Below, piece by piece: positions 1 through 12,118 of a DNA stretch of 64,000 bases; position 1 is the stretch's first letter; each line of letters begins with the position of its first letter. The notes below the pieces were generated by a model that did not search any database, was not told the DNA's origin, and saw nothing but the letters and a program-made list of their open reading frames with translations. A program made the position numbers and the translations under genes. Source of the stretch: Anoplopoma fimbria (lineage: Eukaryota; Chordata; Actinopteri; Perciformes; Anoplopomatidae); NCBI RefSeq assembly GCF_027596085.1, contig NC_072472.1:9542219-9606218 (forward strand), given 5' to 3'.

Positions 1-3000
1 TTTCTCAAGACTAATATAAAAAAGTAACCATAGACAGCTATTTTAAAGATGTATTATAAAAGAATGGAAGCTTTCATAATAGCCCAACACATAAACTAAT
101 CTCACGGCAGCTCATCTCTCCTTATCCTCACATTTTTATTATCTCCCTGTCTCTCTCAGACACATACTGTAGATGTTTGCAGATTTCTGTGCGCAGCTGT
201 GTGGCTCGCAGGCATGGCCCACATGAAGTGCTTGTTGAATTGTAGATTTCTTGTCGGTGTGATCATCCAGGCATACATGCACGAAAGGGAAGGCCTAGAT
301 TTCTCTCCAGAGTCTTCCCTCCCAGCCTTCCTTCCTGCCACATCTGCTGGCTACTGCTGTGAGCTTGAGATTTCTAATGGACAGGCCCATCTGCTTCCAC
401 AGCAGTTTGACTAAATTAATGTTAGAAGTTTTTTTTTGTCATATCACTTTGCAAATCTAACAAACCCTCGATTATTTGTACTTTTAAGCCTCTGTGTTAA
501 TCTTATTTCTACTGTAAATGTCCAGTTGGACTGTTTTTTCCCAGCTATTATTTTTCATCCAGACTAAACCACAGATTTTTTCTTTCTAAATCAAATTACA
601 ACGTCAATAGCCTCCTTGTTAATACGTCTATCACTTGATGTATTTCACTAATCTATTGGTGTTTGTCAGTCGTGTTTTTCCTGATTGCCCCCAAGACACA
701 AGAACTTGAGAGAAGCTGGTAGTTGTTCAATTCATTTGTGTATTTGTGTGTCTGTGTGTAAGTGCTTAAATGCAAATCCAAACGATGGCTCTACAGAGAG
801 CTTACAGCTTACACCAAAAGCTTCCTGTTTCAGGTAAGCCATCATTTACTCCCCCTTCTTGACACGTCACAATACGCATCTCTCACCAATTAACAGATGC
901 GTGGGACTGACGCTGCAGTCGACATCCTGATGATTTTGAATGCCTTCAAAGTGCATTTCACACCAGGTCACCATGTCTGCAAAGCTCTCCTCACAGACAT
1001 GATGTAAAATCCTAAAGAAAAGTAATGATAACACAAAAACACGCTATTAATGTGTCTTAAAAAGGGGAGGTATAATGATGTTTTATGATATTTAATAAAC
1101 ATATACAACATAGAGTATACAGTAGCTCATTGCTCAACTTTAAATCATGTTTCTGGAACACATGTGGAGCAGAGTAATTCCTTAATACATAAGTTTTTTT
1201 AAAGTTCATAGATTGAACTTCAGATTTCAAACGTTTTTCCACCAAAAGCATCTGACACAGTCGTAGCAGTAAAAAAGACTGGGTCTTAGATGCAGATGTT
1301 TGAAAAACAGTTGCAACCCCACAGAAAACTCCATCTCTCTTTAGAGTTCTGGCCCTGGTTTGGCAAGTCTGCTTTGCTTGCTTCATGTAAATATTTGTGT
1401 TGTTAAGGAACATTGAGCAATCCTATTCTACCTTCTAGCTGTGAGCATTGGTCCTCTGATGCATTCAGAAGGGCGTCTACTCCTACACATCACAACAACT
1501 GCTTGGTCATGACGATATTCTTTCCGGATGTGGAGCAGAATGTTTGTCAGTCAAGTTTACCAAAGGATGTTGATGCACAGACGGATTAGAGGGAAATTGT
1601 GAGAAGCCCCACACTGGTGCTTATCGTCGGTGTGGAATTTGTTAAATTAAAACAGAGCATTGATTCCCAACCAGGGGTTCTTGTCCAGCAGATTTTGAAA
1701 TATATATATACAAGCTTTTGTGAGGGAGTAAAGTAAACAGTCAAATGGAATGAAATTGGTGTGATACTGATCTTTGATACATTTTTCAATAACCAGCAAG
1801 CTGCCCATCAACCTGAGTTTGTTGTCACCACATAGCAATTGAGATCGAATGTTGCATGAAAAGTAATAAAAGTTGAAATGGTGCAATGAACAAGATGTGT
1901 CCAGAAATTCAGTTTAAAATATATAAAAAAGAACATTATCAACACTGTGTGAAGAGTGTTGACGTTATGTCAAAGACATCTATGTATTGTGTTTCAGGGA
2001 TACCTATTGTAATGAGATTGCTAATCAGCTAGCCCTGCCTTGCAATACCGCTTGTACCTCAAGAGGTGATAGTGAGTCCAGTCTGCCCTCAGTCCAACAT
2101 GAGAGGACATGCCCTGCTGTTAGTTTGTTGTTAGCATTTATTTTAATTTTTTAAAACCTGATTACTGCAAATGTAGATAATAGGGACCCATTAGTAGAGG
2201 TAAAATGCTGCGCCCTATTTCTTTGGAGCATTTAGCGAGTCACTATATGGTGCGCCCTTAATGGATAGCAGTTGAAATAGTGTATATATATATTATTAAC
2301 AGTTTAACTAGTAACTATAAATAAACAGCGGAAATAGTTAGCTAAAAGTATTGGACATGTAGTTGAAATTATTATTGGGAAGCAGTTGAAATAGCAAGCT
2401 ATAGCCAAACGCAAAAGAAACAAATAGAGAAAAGTGGGCTAAAGGAAAGGGATAAATTGTACCCCCAGCTTCTGCCACTCCAAGTGGTATAGGCTGTCAG
2501 AACAAATGCAAACTTAATCAAAGCAACCAAAATCTGAAAATTTAATTATATGAAATAATTATCAATATTCTCTGATATCTAATTCATAGTGTCATTTCAA
2601 ATAAATTATTAAGGCCGTATTTGGAACATGATGGGTGGGGATGATGAAGGGGTACCTAAGTTCATCTGAAATGGCTGCGGGTGTTGGTAACCACTGTAGT
2701 ACATTAACAGTACTTGTGTTTTTGTACAGTGTTAGCGTCAGGATGTTTTTTTTTCTTTTAAACAGTGAGGTAGACTTGGGGCCTAAAAGCAACCGAATTA
2801 GCAAATGCATTGACCTGTTGTAACCTACAGTAAGCCTCAAACTGAGCAAGCTGATAGCTGCGCTGTAGAAAACTGCGTAGTTTGCCTACAGTATGAGGCG
2901 TATCTCGACCACGAGCCCAGGTAGCTTTGACTTCTCAAATATTGACTTCCTTCCTCGCTGCCCGCCTGGTCGGGAGGTGTGTTTGTGTGCTTTGGAGTCG

Positions 3001-4364
3001 GGAGAGGTGTGCGGTAAGAGAGGTAGGAAGAGGGGGTGGGGGTGCATGTACATGTGGTTGTATGAGTCTGTGTGTCCACATCCATCAAAATAAAGAGTTT
3101 GATGACTTTGGCCTGCCCTCATTGCACCATAATAGGATACATTAGACCTAATTCACTTAGTGCCATTAGAGAGTTAAAAATTCCTGTAAGAAATAACACG
3201 GAGGCCAAATGAGCGACACTGGCTCAGGAATTGTACAAAAGGTTGATTTGTAAAAATATCCTCGCCATTATATTACTTTAGATCAAATATATATTTGTAG
3301 ACTTTGGAAAATGTGTTTTTTTTAATCTAGATAGTCTACCTTTCTATTCAATTTACAATGAATAAAACATGGGTAAAACAATAAACATTTTTAGAACAAA
3401 GATTAATTAAAAAAATTAGCTCACGATCCTAAGTCTCTTTCTTTATTGGATGCTGCATGTTTTGAAGGTCGATTTTAAACCTGTTTTTTTTTGTTGCCAA
3501 TTTATCATTTTTAATCAGAGAATACTCAAGGACCACACTCAAGCAAATCGTTGTGATCACTTGAATTAAAATATTTCTACTTTCACCCCAAACCAAGCAA
3601 TTCTTTTGTCGGTGTAGTCGGCTCTTACACAGCTTTATTCCACGTTAGTCTAAAAAAAGCTTTTGCATGAGCATTTGACATTTTGAAAAGGAAATCTTGT
3701 GACCAGTAATTTGCCATGGTTACGCAGGAGGAAATGGGTTTTGTGGCTCCAGATAGTCACACCCATTGTTAGAAAAGCCCTGGTCCCTCAGCAGCGGTCT
3801 GTCCAGATCAGCAGTGCGCCCAAAGGACGTTGTTGTTTTTTTGTTCCGGGCAGCCATCCCAGGAAATGTGGCCTCACCTGGTCTGGGGTTGGTCATACTT
3901 CATACTTAAGACAACTTTGAGAAGCATATGCCATTTAGCAGAAGCCTTTCTCTATGCTATTACTGGCAAGGGTGTTAAATTGAGCGTAGGCCGTCAAAAT
4001 AGTAGCCTCAAAATAACTGCAAATAGTCTACAGAGCCCTATTAAGAAGATTTTGTCTCAGAAAGTGCCTTCTGAAAAGATTATTGTTGACAAGCGGGTAG
4101 AGAACTATACTTCATTTAAGATGTCTACAAGAACTGATCAGTAGATGTATGCTAACACAGGAGAAAATGCTAGAAAGTCCAGTAAATGTGACATTAAACT
4201 CTATCAGGATCATTTTGCTGGCTACTCACAGGGACAATTGAGGATCCCTGGTTTGGAAACATCTGACCTTGAGGTCAGGTGAACTATATTTTCACTGGAT
4301 GACACAGACACGGTGTCCATGTTGACAAGCATCCGCCCCGCTGAAAGCTCTCGGGCGAGACCCT
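1..4364. other. Gene-free, AT-rich intergenic DNA
   Basis: No exon with both family similarity and splice sites was seen. Apart from the GTTGAAATA repeat near 2.2-2.4 kb the sequence is high-complexity and unassigned. The open frames at 2893-3145 and 3699-4144 show no recognisable domain. Confidence 0.6.
2195..2430 (+). repeat. Old dispersed or tandem repeat with GTTGAAATA units
   Basis: The unit (G)CAGTTGAAATAG recurs at about 2270, 2360 and 2383, with TAGCTAAAAGTATTGGA between copies, inside AT-rich DNA with a (TA)n stretch near 2281-2295. It resembles a teleost dispersed repeat, with low certainty. Confidence 0.4.
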
Positions 4365-4490
4365 GTATCCATGTCAGCTGCAGGGGCGCTGCTCTGTTGC
4401 TGACCCTGACCTCTGAACTTCCTGGGTTGGGTTGAAAAGCGATGAAAGAATTTCCCTGTAGGGATCAATAAAACCATCTCATTAAAACAC
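4365..4490 (+). repeat. LINE/SINE-type 3' tail
   Basis: The sequence CTGCAGGGGCGCTGCTCTG leads to a short stem (TCCCTGTAGGGA) and then TCAATAAAACC. This layout matches the conserved 3' ends of fish L2/CR1-like elements and the SINEs that borrow them. A relative of the copies at 50.7 and 51.1 kb, but a distinct family. Confidence 0.5.
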
Positions 4491-5604
4491 TGTATTTCAT
4501 TTTTAGCAGGGGGTGGTCCTAGAGAGAATCCTATGCTTTGGACTAAATTTCCTCTATATTGTTGTTTATACGACTCCCTGAGTTCATCAGAGCAGTACCG
4601 GTAACCAGCAGTTTAGTTATGGATGAAAAACAGGAAGACATACTTCCAGGGTAAAATGTAAACTAGGTGTGTTGAATGTCATAAATATAAAGTGTCATGA
4701 ATCTAAATCGAAATGAGTAAACTATCTAATCTTACTACAAAATTATGGTAGTTGTGGATTTGGTAGCTAGGTTGACTGTTTGATGTCCCCTCGGAAACCT
4801 GCTCATAACATTCTATAATGTGAGTAAGCAAATGACAAAATAACAAAAGAAAAAAAATACCAGCCACAATTCTTTGTTAATTGAGTCTTGGTACATTTTG
4901 ATAATATTTTCTTTAACTTTTCTTTTTCTTTTTCTAGAACCTTATTAACAATCCTTATTGCCACATGCATTCACAAACTTATCTTTTAAGTATGACTCCA
5001 GGATCCTAAAATACAAGAAGAATGAGAGAGGTGTCAAAACAAATTTACAACCCACTACAAGAGATAATAAGTCATTACATTATAACAGAACAGTTCATGG
5101 TTGAAAAAACCCCACAACAAAACAGTTTGTGTGGTTTCTACACAAAAATGCAGCAGATAAATATAAGAAATAAAACTTAAATTGAATATACACTGATCAC
5201 AACTCACAAGTTCTTTTGGATTTTTCAGAATTTGTTCTGGAACAATTTCACAGGTACACAGTGTCTCTAAAATAACACATGGCGAAAACCAAAACCATAC
5301 TCCTCACTTTATTTATTACCTCAGTAAACATTGTGAACATGAGTTTTTGGACTAAATCGCTAGTTTCAATTCTTATTCAATACAGCATTCAGTAAATTAT
5401 GGTCCCATTTAGAGTAAGATAGATAAAGTAGGGTTTTCTTGAGGGCGTGGCCACCTTGTGATTGTGGCTTACAAGGTATTGTCCTGTATGGGTGTTGTCC
5501 GAGTCTTCCTCCAACACCTTTAACCCTTTCACAGTGTGTCTTTAGTTCATGAAAGTTAATTGACCGTGTGCCTTGCTTAAATGTCTTATTCAGCATTTAG
5601 TTGT

Positions 5605-5760
5605 ACTTAGCTCCACCCTCTCGTGTCACTTCTGGTTGCAAAAAAACAAGATGGCGATGACCAAAATGCCAAATTCAAGACTTCAAATAGCTGTCCACAA
5701 CCCAATGGGTGACGTCAACGTGAGTACCCCCCTCTTATGAACAGTCTATGGCTGAAACAC
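5605..5760 (+). repeat. Teleost dispersed repeat (non-coding)
   Basis: AAGATGGCGATGACCAAAAT, CCACAACCCAATGGGTGACG and CAGTCTATGG(CTGAAAC) occur in the order and spacing of a repeat common in teleost genomes. Its class is unsure. The CRE-like GTGACGTCAA here belongs to the repeat and should not be read as a gene promoter. Confidence 0.6.
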
Positions 5761-6136
5761 TTTGCATCTTTAGGACTGAGCGTCATCGAAACACAACAAG
5801 AGTTGGCAAATGATTCTCCTTTTACCAGAAGATGTATATGTATATGCCGAAATCTCACACACGAGTACGCATATCCCTAACTTGGCCTGCAAGCTCTGTT
5901 TCCATAGTCAACCGGCTGGTTGATATTATGTCTAATTCCAGGCATGTAATTAGTGTGTAGCCTGTTCTGGTTCTGTCTGGGTCAGTGTTGAGACTGGATG
6001 TGTGTTTGTGATTGTGTGTGTGTGTTGAATGTGATGTTAGCCAGCACCACAGGATGGGATGCGGACTGCGCCGCTCTAAGCTGAACCACACATGGAGGGC
6101 AAATAAAAATGATGTTCCTGTGCTAACACACAAACA

Positions 6137-6240
<104 letters not shown>

Positions 6241-6999
6241 GTATTTCCTTGGTACACTTGTGCCAAGGATACACATGTAGTCATATGCACAAATACCTTA
6301 ATAGCACAGAACAACCAATTTAGGGTGAATGCGTTTTACCAGCCCGCCACAAAACATACACACCACTCATATTAAAACTCATGAAAGTGCCAAACTAAGC
6401 ATACTGACAGAGCAACAGAGTTCTGACTTTTAAATTTAGTTGAAATGCTAATGATCCATGCCCCCACAAGTATTAAGGTACATAAAAGATGTAAAATCAA
6501 AACAGCATGTGTGGAATACACGTTGAATGTACGAAACTAATTATAACTTATAAATCTTCAAATATCCATGCCATATTCAGAGGGGGGAATCATTTCCAGA
6601 GAAAAACACAATTTCTTTGTTTTCATCTTTTGCCATCCATAATAGAGAGTTGGTTTTGTGATCAAGGTTTATGTGCTTAATTTAGTTTATATACAGCTTC
6701 TAGGTGGGATATTGTAATTTCACTTGTCACCTCTGTTGTATCCTGTAGTTTAATTACTCTGGATGTCAAGTACTTTGCTTTTTTACATTTTAGTAAAATT
6801 GATTTGTTACTTCTGCCTATTCTTCACATGGGGCAAAGACATACTGTTGCTCTCCTTGATTTTTTCCCTGTTGATAATATAGTTTTGAAGCTTTTCCTAA
6901 TTTGAACAAAAGACCTAAAGAGTGAATATATTGTACATATTGAAAAAAGCTTTTCGTAAAAAGTAAATGTAGTAATACCAAGTCATGTATTGGAAATGT

Positions 7000-7345
7000 T
7001 ATGAAAATGTACCTAATGCAGAATGATGGCCTCTGCGAGTACTACTATTAGGCCATCAATGGTGATGCTTTAATATGTAACTAGCATTTTACTTTTGTCA
7101 AGGTTGAGCCTATTTAAACTACTTTAAATAATAATTTATTATTTAAATTATAACAGTACATCATGTAAGCCCATCATGTTTTGGTCAATCTTAACTCTCA
7201 TAACCATAAAAGAGTTTAAAGTTCAATATTTTCCTTGGAAATGTTGTGGAAGTAAAGCATAAAGTGGCATGAAATGGAAATACACAGGTAAAGTAAAAGT
7301 ACCTCGTAATAGTTGTGAGTAGAGTACTTGAGTAAATATACTTTT
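7000..7345 (-). repeat. Teleost dispersed repeat, family A, copy 1 (minus)
   Basis: The reverse complement carries CTCAAGTACT, GAGGTACTTTTACTTTACC, a TATGCTTTACTTCCAC block, CAACCTTGAC, AAAATGCTAGTTACATATTA and GCCATCATTCTGCAT. The same ordered blocks occur on the plus strand at 62795-63130. The class is unknown. No ORF. Confidence 0.6.
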
Positions 7346-7365
7346 CACCACAGAATCTGTGTGAG

Positions 7366-7388
7366 GTGTGTGTGTGTGTGTGCGTGTG

Positions 7389-7471
<83 letters not shown>
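7366..7471 (+). repeat. (GT)n microsatellite with GCGT interruptions
   Basis: About 106 bp of GT with two GC interruptions near the 5' end (7382, 7394), then a perfect run. Confidence 0.97.
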
Positions 7472-7473
<2 letters not shown>

Positions 7474-8819
7474 ATCCCTGGGGTGCCTGGATGATATGTG
7501 CTCACGGCGACACTTGGAATGCCCAGAATGTGAGAGGTGGCGAGGAGAAACGAGGGCCTTTGTAGCCACGCCTCTGACGGCAGGTCACGCTTCAGTGATT
7601 GGTCGCTCCCTTGAGGTCGGAGTGCAGTCGGGGTCCTGTCACTCCCTTGAAGAAAGGTCAAAGGTCAACTTCCACCGGAGCTCTCCTTTCCTCCTCTCGC
7701 CCTGCGGGGTTCTTCCAGCCCAGACGAGAACCAAAAAAGCCAAAACTAAACCGTTTTTTTCCCATCTCAACTTTACATTTTTGACTACATGTATACAAAC
7801 ATAATACATATCTAATAAGTATAACAAGTATAAATATATCTCTGTTGTTTTAGTTTAAAGCATCAAAAGAAAATATTATTATATTATATTAAAGTTTTGA
7901 ACTTAAACCCACCAATTTTTTTCCAGCCCAATAGTTTCTACTCTTACTGTTGTGATCAAATTATTCTGAATCAGTACATCTGCTCACTTAGTGAAGTGTC
8001 ACGTCACAAAACTATTTCAGCCCACAGACAAAATAATCTCGCAGTTTAATCATGAATAGGTATTTGCAGTGATTTGAAGGGGTCATTTGTGAATAGTCCA
8101 CATTTCTGTTCCACATTCTGTTTTTACCACTGGGTGGTTTCCTGACCCATCTTGGAGCAACATATACTGCCTCTTTCTCTCATTGTTTTTCCTCTTACAT
8201 GTATGTATGTGGTACACAAAAAGTAGAACAGTCTTTTGAAAATATTGACCCAGATCTGAATATTTGACAAAGTACCCATAGGACAATTATTTGGTGGAGG
8301 TCTTTTTAGTTTTTGTAAGGCACCGTTCTTGTGTTACAGTGCGGAACCTGTCTCGGGCAGCTTTTAGTGTTCCACGGAGCCTAAGCATGTTTGCCCTAAG
8401 CATGTGTTTTCTTAAGTTGCACTATGTTGAACTGCAATGACCAACAGACAAAATGGAAATCATTGAAATAAAAACCTAAAAAATATGTCAGGAAAAAGGT
8501 ACATTAGGCACCAATGCTGCTTTTAAAGTCAAATTTAGGAGCCAGACTGTCTCAGAGTCAGACAACACAGTGGTGAAGTCCACACCAAATCCACAACCTT
8601 ATGTTCAGACTGTCTGAGAACCAAATGTATTTCATTTTTCCTCTTTGTTTCACATGTTTGAGTTTAAAAAATGTTGAGAAATAATCACTTTGTCATGTGA
8701 AAGAGGCACAAATAGAGACCAACAGTACTGTGGGCGAGTTATCGGCACCCCAGAAGTCGTGGTGGCTGCAGCATCAGCAGTATCCAACTTCAGCTCAGAG
8801 ACACTCTGATGACAAGCTT

Positions 8820-9090
8820 AAATTAAGCCTTCAGAGGAGGGACGGCAGGACAAGAGGAGAGGAAAGGAGTAGAGTAGAGGAGGAAAGACAAGAGGATCAG
8901 GTGAGTGGAAAAAGGGAGTTAAATGAGAGGAGAGGGCAGAAGGACGGAAGAGGGAGAAGAAAAGAGGCGAGATGAGAGGGGTGTAGAGATCAAAGGAAAG
9001 GAGGAGGGAGGTGAGAGGAAGATGAGGAGGAGATGAGAAGGGAATAAAATGATCGGGGGGAGGAGAAGGAAAGGGGAGCAGAGGAAGGAG
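8820..9090 (+). repeat. Polypurine (GA-rich) tract
   Basis: About 270 bp of the plus strand is almost all purine (AGG, GAG and AAAG units). It has triplex-forming potential. The matching Lys/Glu/Arg-rich frame is low-complexity, not a gene. Confidence 0.85.
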
Positions 9091-9157
9091 ACAGTGACAG
9101 CAACTTCCTGTTAGCCATCAGTCTGGAGAGCAACATAGAATGAAGTGGGTGGCAGAC

Positions 9158-9193
9158 GTCAGTTTCATTGTCAGTTTCATCGTCAGTTTCATC
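9158..9193 (+). repeat. Three tandem 12-mers
   Basis: GTCAGTTTCATT, GTCAGTTTCATC, GTCAGTTTCATC in direct succession, with a single difference between units. Confidence 0.95.
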
Positions 9194-9439
9194 TGGGGAA
9201 CTGTGGAAATTTCCCAATTTGGTCAGATGTGAAGTGTGCATGCTTAAAGAAGCAGGCTTACGAAAGAATGTCTGCAACAGGACGGATTAGTCCTATGCTC
9301 GGCATTTATTAAATACCTGATGTCAGCCGGTCGATGCTGTCATAGAGACTGCTTACCTGTAAGAGTCTGTAAACCTACAATTCATTTTTTTTCTCTCAAC
9401 AAACCTTACATGTTTAAGTGAGCTCCATTATTATGGTTT

Positions 9440-9860
9440 TCAGTTCAACATTTTGGGACGAGAGTTAGACGAGAGGACTTATTGATACCACTCTCATGTC
9501 TCCACTTTAGGTCTGAAGCCTGAGTCAAGACACAATTAGCTTAGCTTAGCATAAAGACTAGAAAGAGGGAGAAACAGCTATCCGGGCTCTCTCAGCTCCT
9601 CCAAAGCTCACCCCGGGGAGTCACTGCTGTAATTTTTGCTCATTCTGTTTGTGTTCGGATTAAATAAAATGAGGGGCTGGGAGGTGGAGTTTTTAACTTT
9701 AGTTTTTAGCCAGGCTAGCTGTTTCCACTCATTTCCAGTCTCTATGCTAAGCTCAGCTTATCATCTTCTCTGGCTTCATACTTTCCTATAACATTAAACT
9801 ATGAATTTAATTTTTGTTCAGAGATTTCTCAACCCTGCCACATATACAGTACTGGGAAAA
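9440..9860. repeat. Foldback (MITE-like) element
   Basis: The left arm (9537-9581, TTAGCTTAGCATAAAGACTA... GAGAAACAGCTA) is the imperfect reverse complement of the right arm (9716-9758, TAGCTGTTTCC... CCAGTCTCTATGCTAAGC). They are separated by about 135 bp. The flank GACGAGAGTTAGACGAGAGG with ACCACTCTCATGTCT matches a repeat that I recognise from many teleosts. No transposase is present, so it would be non-autonomous. Confidence 0.65.
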
Positions 9861-10766
9861 AGGCATGGAAAAGACAGGTTGAGCCTTTAGGGGCTCAAGG
9901 CCCTGGAAAGGCCAGACTGAGGAGTTAAGTCTCACTGATTCATTATATCATATTTTAAAACATCTTCTTTTAAACCTTCTTTAACCTGAGCTCACATCCT
10001 GATGTTATTAGGTGTTTTTTTAACTGGAATTTCCTCGACTCTTTTTAATTTTTTAATTTTATTTAATCTAAATGTATTTTTCTTTCTGGTCCAAAATACA
10101 AAATAAAGGGAATTTAGCACTTTTATATAAAGTACAATCTTGTCTACTTATGGAGCTGACGTGGCTTACAGTTGGTTGTTCAGAATGATCTGAATGAACT
10201 CTGATGTAAACACTCAGTGGGATTATAATATGAGTATTCTATAGAGATGGACAAATCTTAAAAGGTGTATATAAAGCAGATTTAGCCCCTTAGAGTTGAG
10301 TGTGTTCATGTGAATTTGTGTCCAGATGTGAGTATAGTGAGTGTGCTTCACAAGACTCTGATTAACATAATAAGATCTCCTCCTGAGCAGAGAGGATGTG
10401 GCTCAAGAGGGATGCTTTGACTCACAGGCTCTTTTATTGTGATAGATGATGAGGTGGTCAATTTCCGAACTAAGGTCCAGTCAATACAGGATATGAATCA
10501 GGATCTGATTCAATGTGACCAGAAAATAAACAGCGGCTTTTCACTATCGGTTCTATTTTTACATGATACGATTCTCACTAAAATGAATCATCGCAGCTTC
10601 AGGAGCTGAGTCAGTGATAATGATTATATCCTCAGTCAGCTCATTGTAGTCCACAAAGAATATTTTTCTCCATCAGATGAGCTGTGTTACTGTGCAGCGC
10701 ATTTATGTGCCTGGTTACCTAACTTGATTCCTAAAACATGTAAAGGTGAAATCTGGTTTATAATGA

Positions 10767-10812
10767 ATGTATTGTCTATATATATATATATATATATATA
10801 TAGACAATACAT
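10767..10812. repeat. Perfect 46-bp AT palindrome
   Basis: ATGTATTGTCTA, a (TA)n core and TAGACAATACAT form a perfect inverted repeat with no spacer, able to extrude as a cruciform. No longer terminal repeats were seen around it. Confidence 0.85.
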
Positions 10813-11553
10813 ATATAAATATAAATATATATAGCCCAATGTTTACTTCAGTTCTCCAATTTAGAGTTTACCTAACTTTTGAGGCTGATTGACTTTGCTT
10901 TGCTTTATAAGAACTATTTTCAAGTGATGTATTTTACACAAATGTATTGGAAATAGAACATGAAATGTAAACCCAATGAATCCATCTGCCATCAGAGCTT
11001 ATTTGTTAGTTTATTTTATAACCAAAAGGTCTGCATGTTTCTTTGTTAGCATGAACAGAGGTCATCTTAGAAGCTGTGATAGCATCAGGTATATCAGAAC
11101 AGGACTTTTATTTCACTTATAGAAGAGCAAATTATAATCTGAAGGCTTTTCCTTGATAAAAATGATGTTCTCTCTCCTGACTGTCTTTCAGTTGACCAGC
11201 ACTATTTTCCTTTATTTGACAAGTGGCTCTCTTTTAACTGATAGCACAGTTAAACAGTTATTTAATAACACCCTGACTGCAAAGAACTATGCTCTGTTTG
11301 TATCGGGAAAACACAATGTTGAATGTTAAAATGATGTCTGAGATGGTTCTGTGTTACAAACCATCTGGCAGTTAGGTCTAGATTCCCTGACCCTCTGTTC
11401 TTTAAAAGGTGCAGCATCTGCATAATTGACCAGGAAATTCTGGACCTCACCTCTCCCCCCCCACTTCTCCACCACACCTTCATTTCCTTAATTGATCCCC
11501 ACATCCTGCATATCAGGCAGATTAGCCTCGGATTAGCCAGGTAAACACAGCAA

Positions 11554-11565
11554 AGTGTGTGCGTG

Positions 11566-11624
<59 letters not shown>
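11554..11624 (+). repeat. (GT)n microsatellite
   Basis: About 70 bp of GT with two GCGT interruptions. A short AC-rich run lies at 11755-11786 in the opposite sense. Confidence 0.96.
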
Positions 11625-11625
<1 letters not shown>

Positions 11626-12081
11626 GAACCAGAGGGGGAAGTGGAGTCTTTGATCAGGCTAATGAGCTGCCAGTCCTTCCTCCAGGGCCTGCTGGTTGGC
11701 TGGGGGTGTATGGACACCTGAAACAACATGGAAACCATGCATAGCCTCCAGTGGCACACACACTCACACACACACACTCACACTCGTCAATGCAGCACAC
11801 CCCCCCATCCTGTCCTGCCACCATTATTGTCTGCTTGCCACCTCCCACCACCCCCTGCTAGTCGTCTCTATCCATGTGTCAGTCACACCCTTACTTCACC
11901 TCCAATCTCCTCTGCAGCTCCCACCCGACTAACAGTAGCCTATCCTTTCACAATGGTCACACCGCCCACCTACTGCCTTGCCCCCTACCTATCCTCTGTT
12001 CTGTCACTCACACACACACTTCCACCTTCACTCACCATCCCCCGTTCACCTTCATCTATTATTCTCCCTTGGCTCGTCGCC

Positions 12082-12118
12082 AAGGTTCAAAATGCCTCAT
12101 GTGAGCATTTTGAACCTT
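12082..12118. repeat. Perfect 14-bp stem, 9-nt loop hairpin
   Basis: AAGGTTCAAAATGC and its exact reverse complement GCATTTTGAACCTT flank a 9-nt loop. It is too short for a typical pre-miRNA. It could be a remnant of a transposon end or a chance palindrome. Confidence 0.8.

Noticed and set aside
5705..5720. CRE promoter element GTGACGTCAA
   Set aside because: It lies inside a common dispersed repeat, with no gene start nearby.
8697..8975. 92-codon Lys/Glu/Arg-rich frame
   Set aside because: Encoded by the polypurine tract. Composition explains the absence of stops.
11262..11777. 171-codon minus-strand frame
   Set aside because: Open mainly because of the GT array. The flanking residues match nothing that I know.
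12082..12118. microRNA precursor
   Set aside because: A 14-bp stem with a 9-nt loop is far too short for a Drosha substrate.
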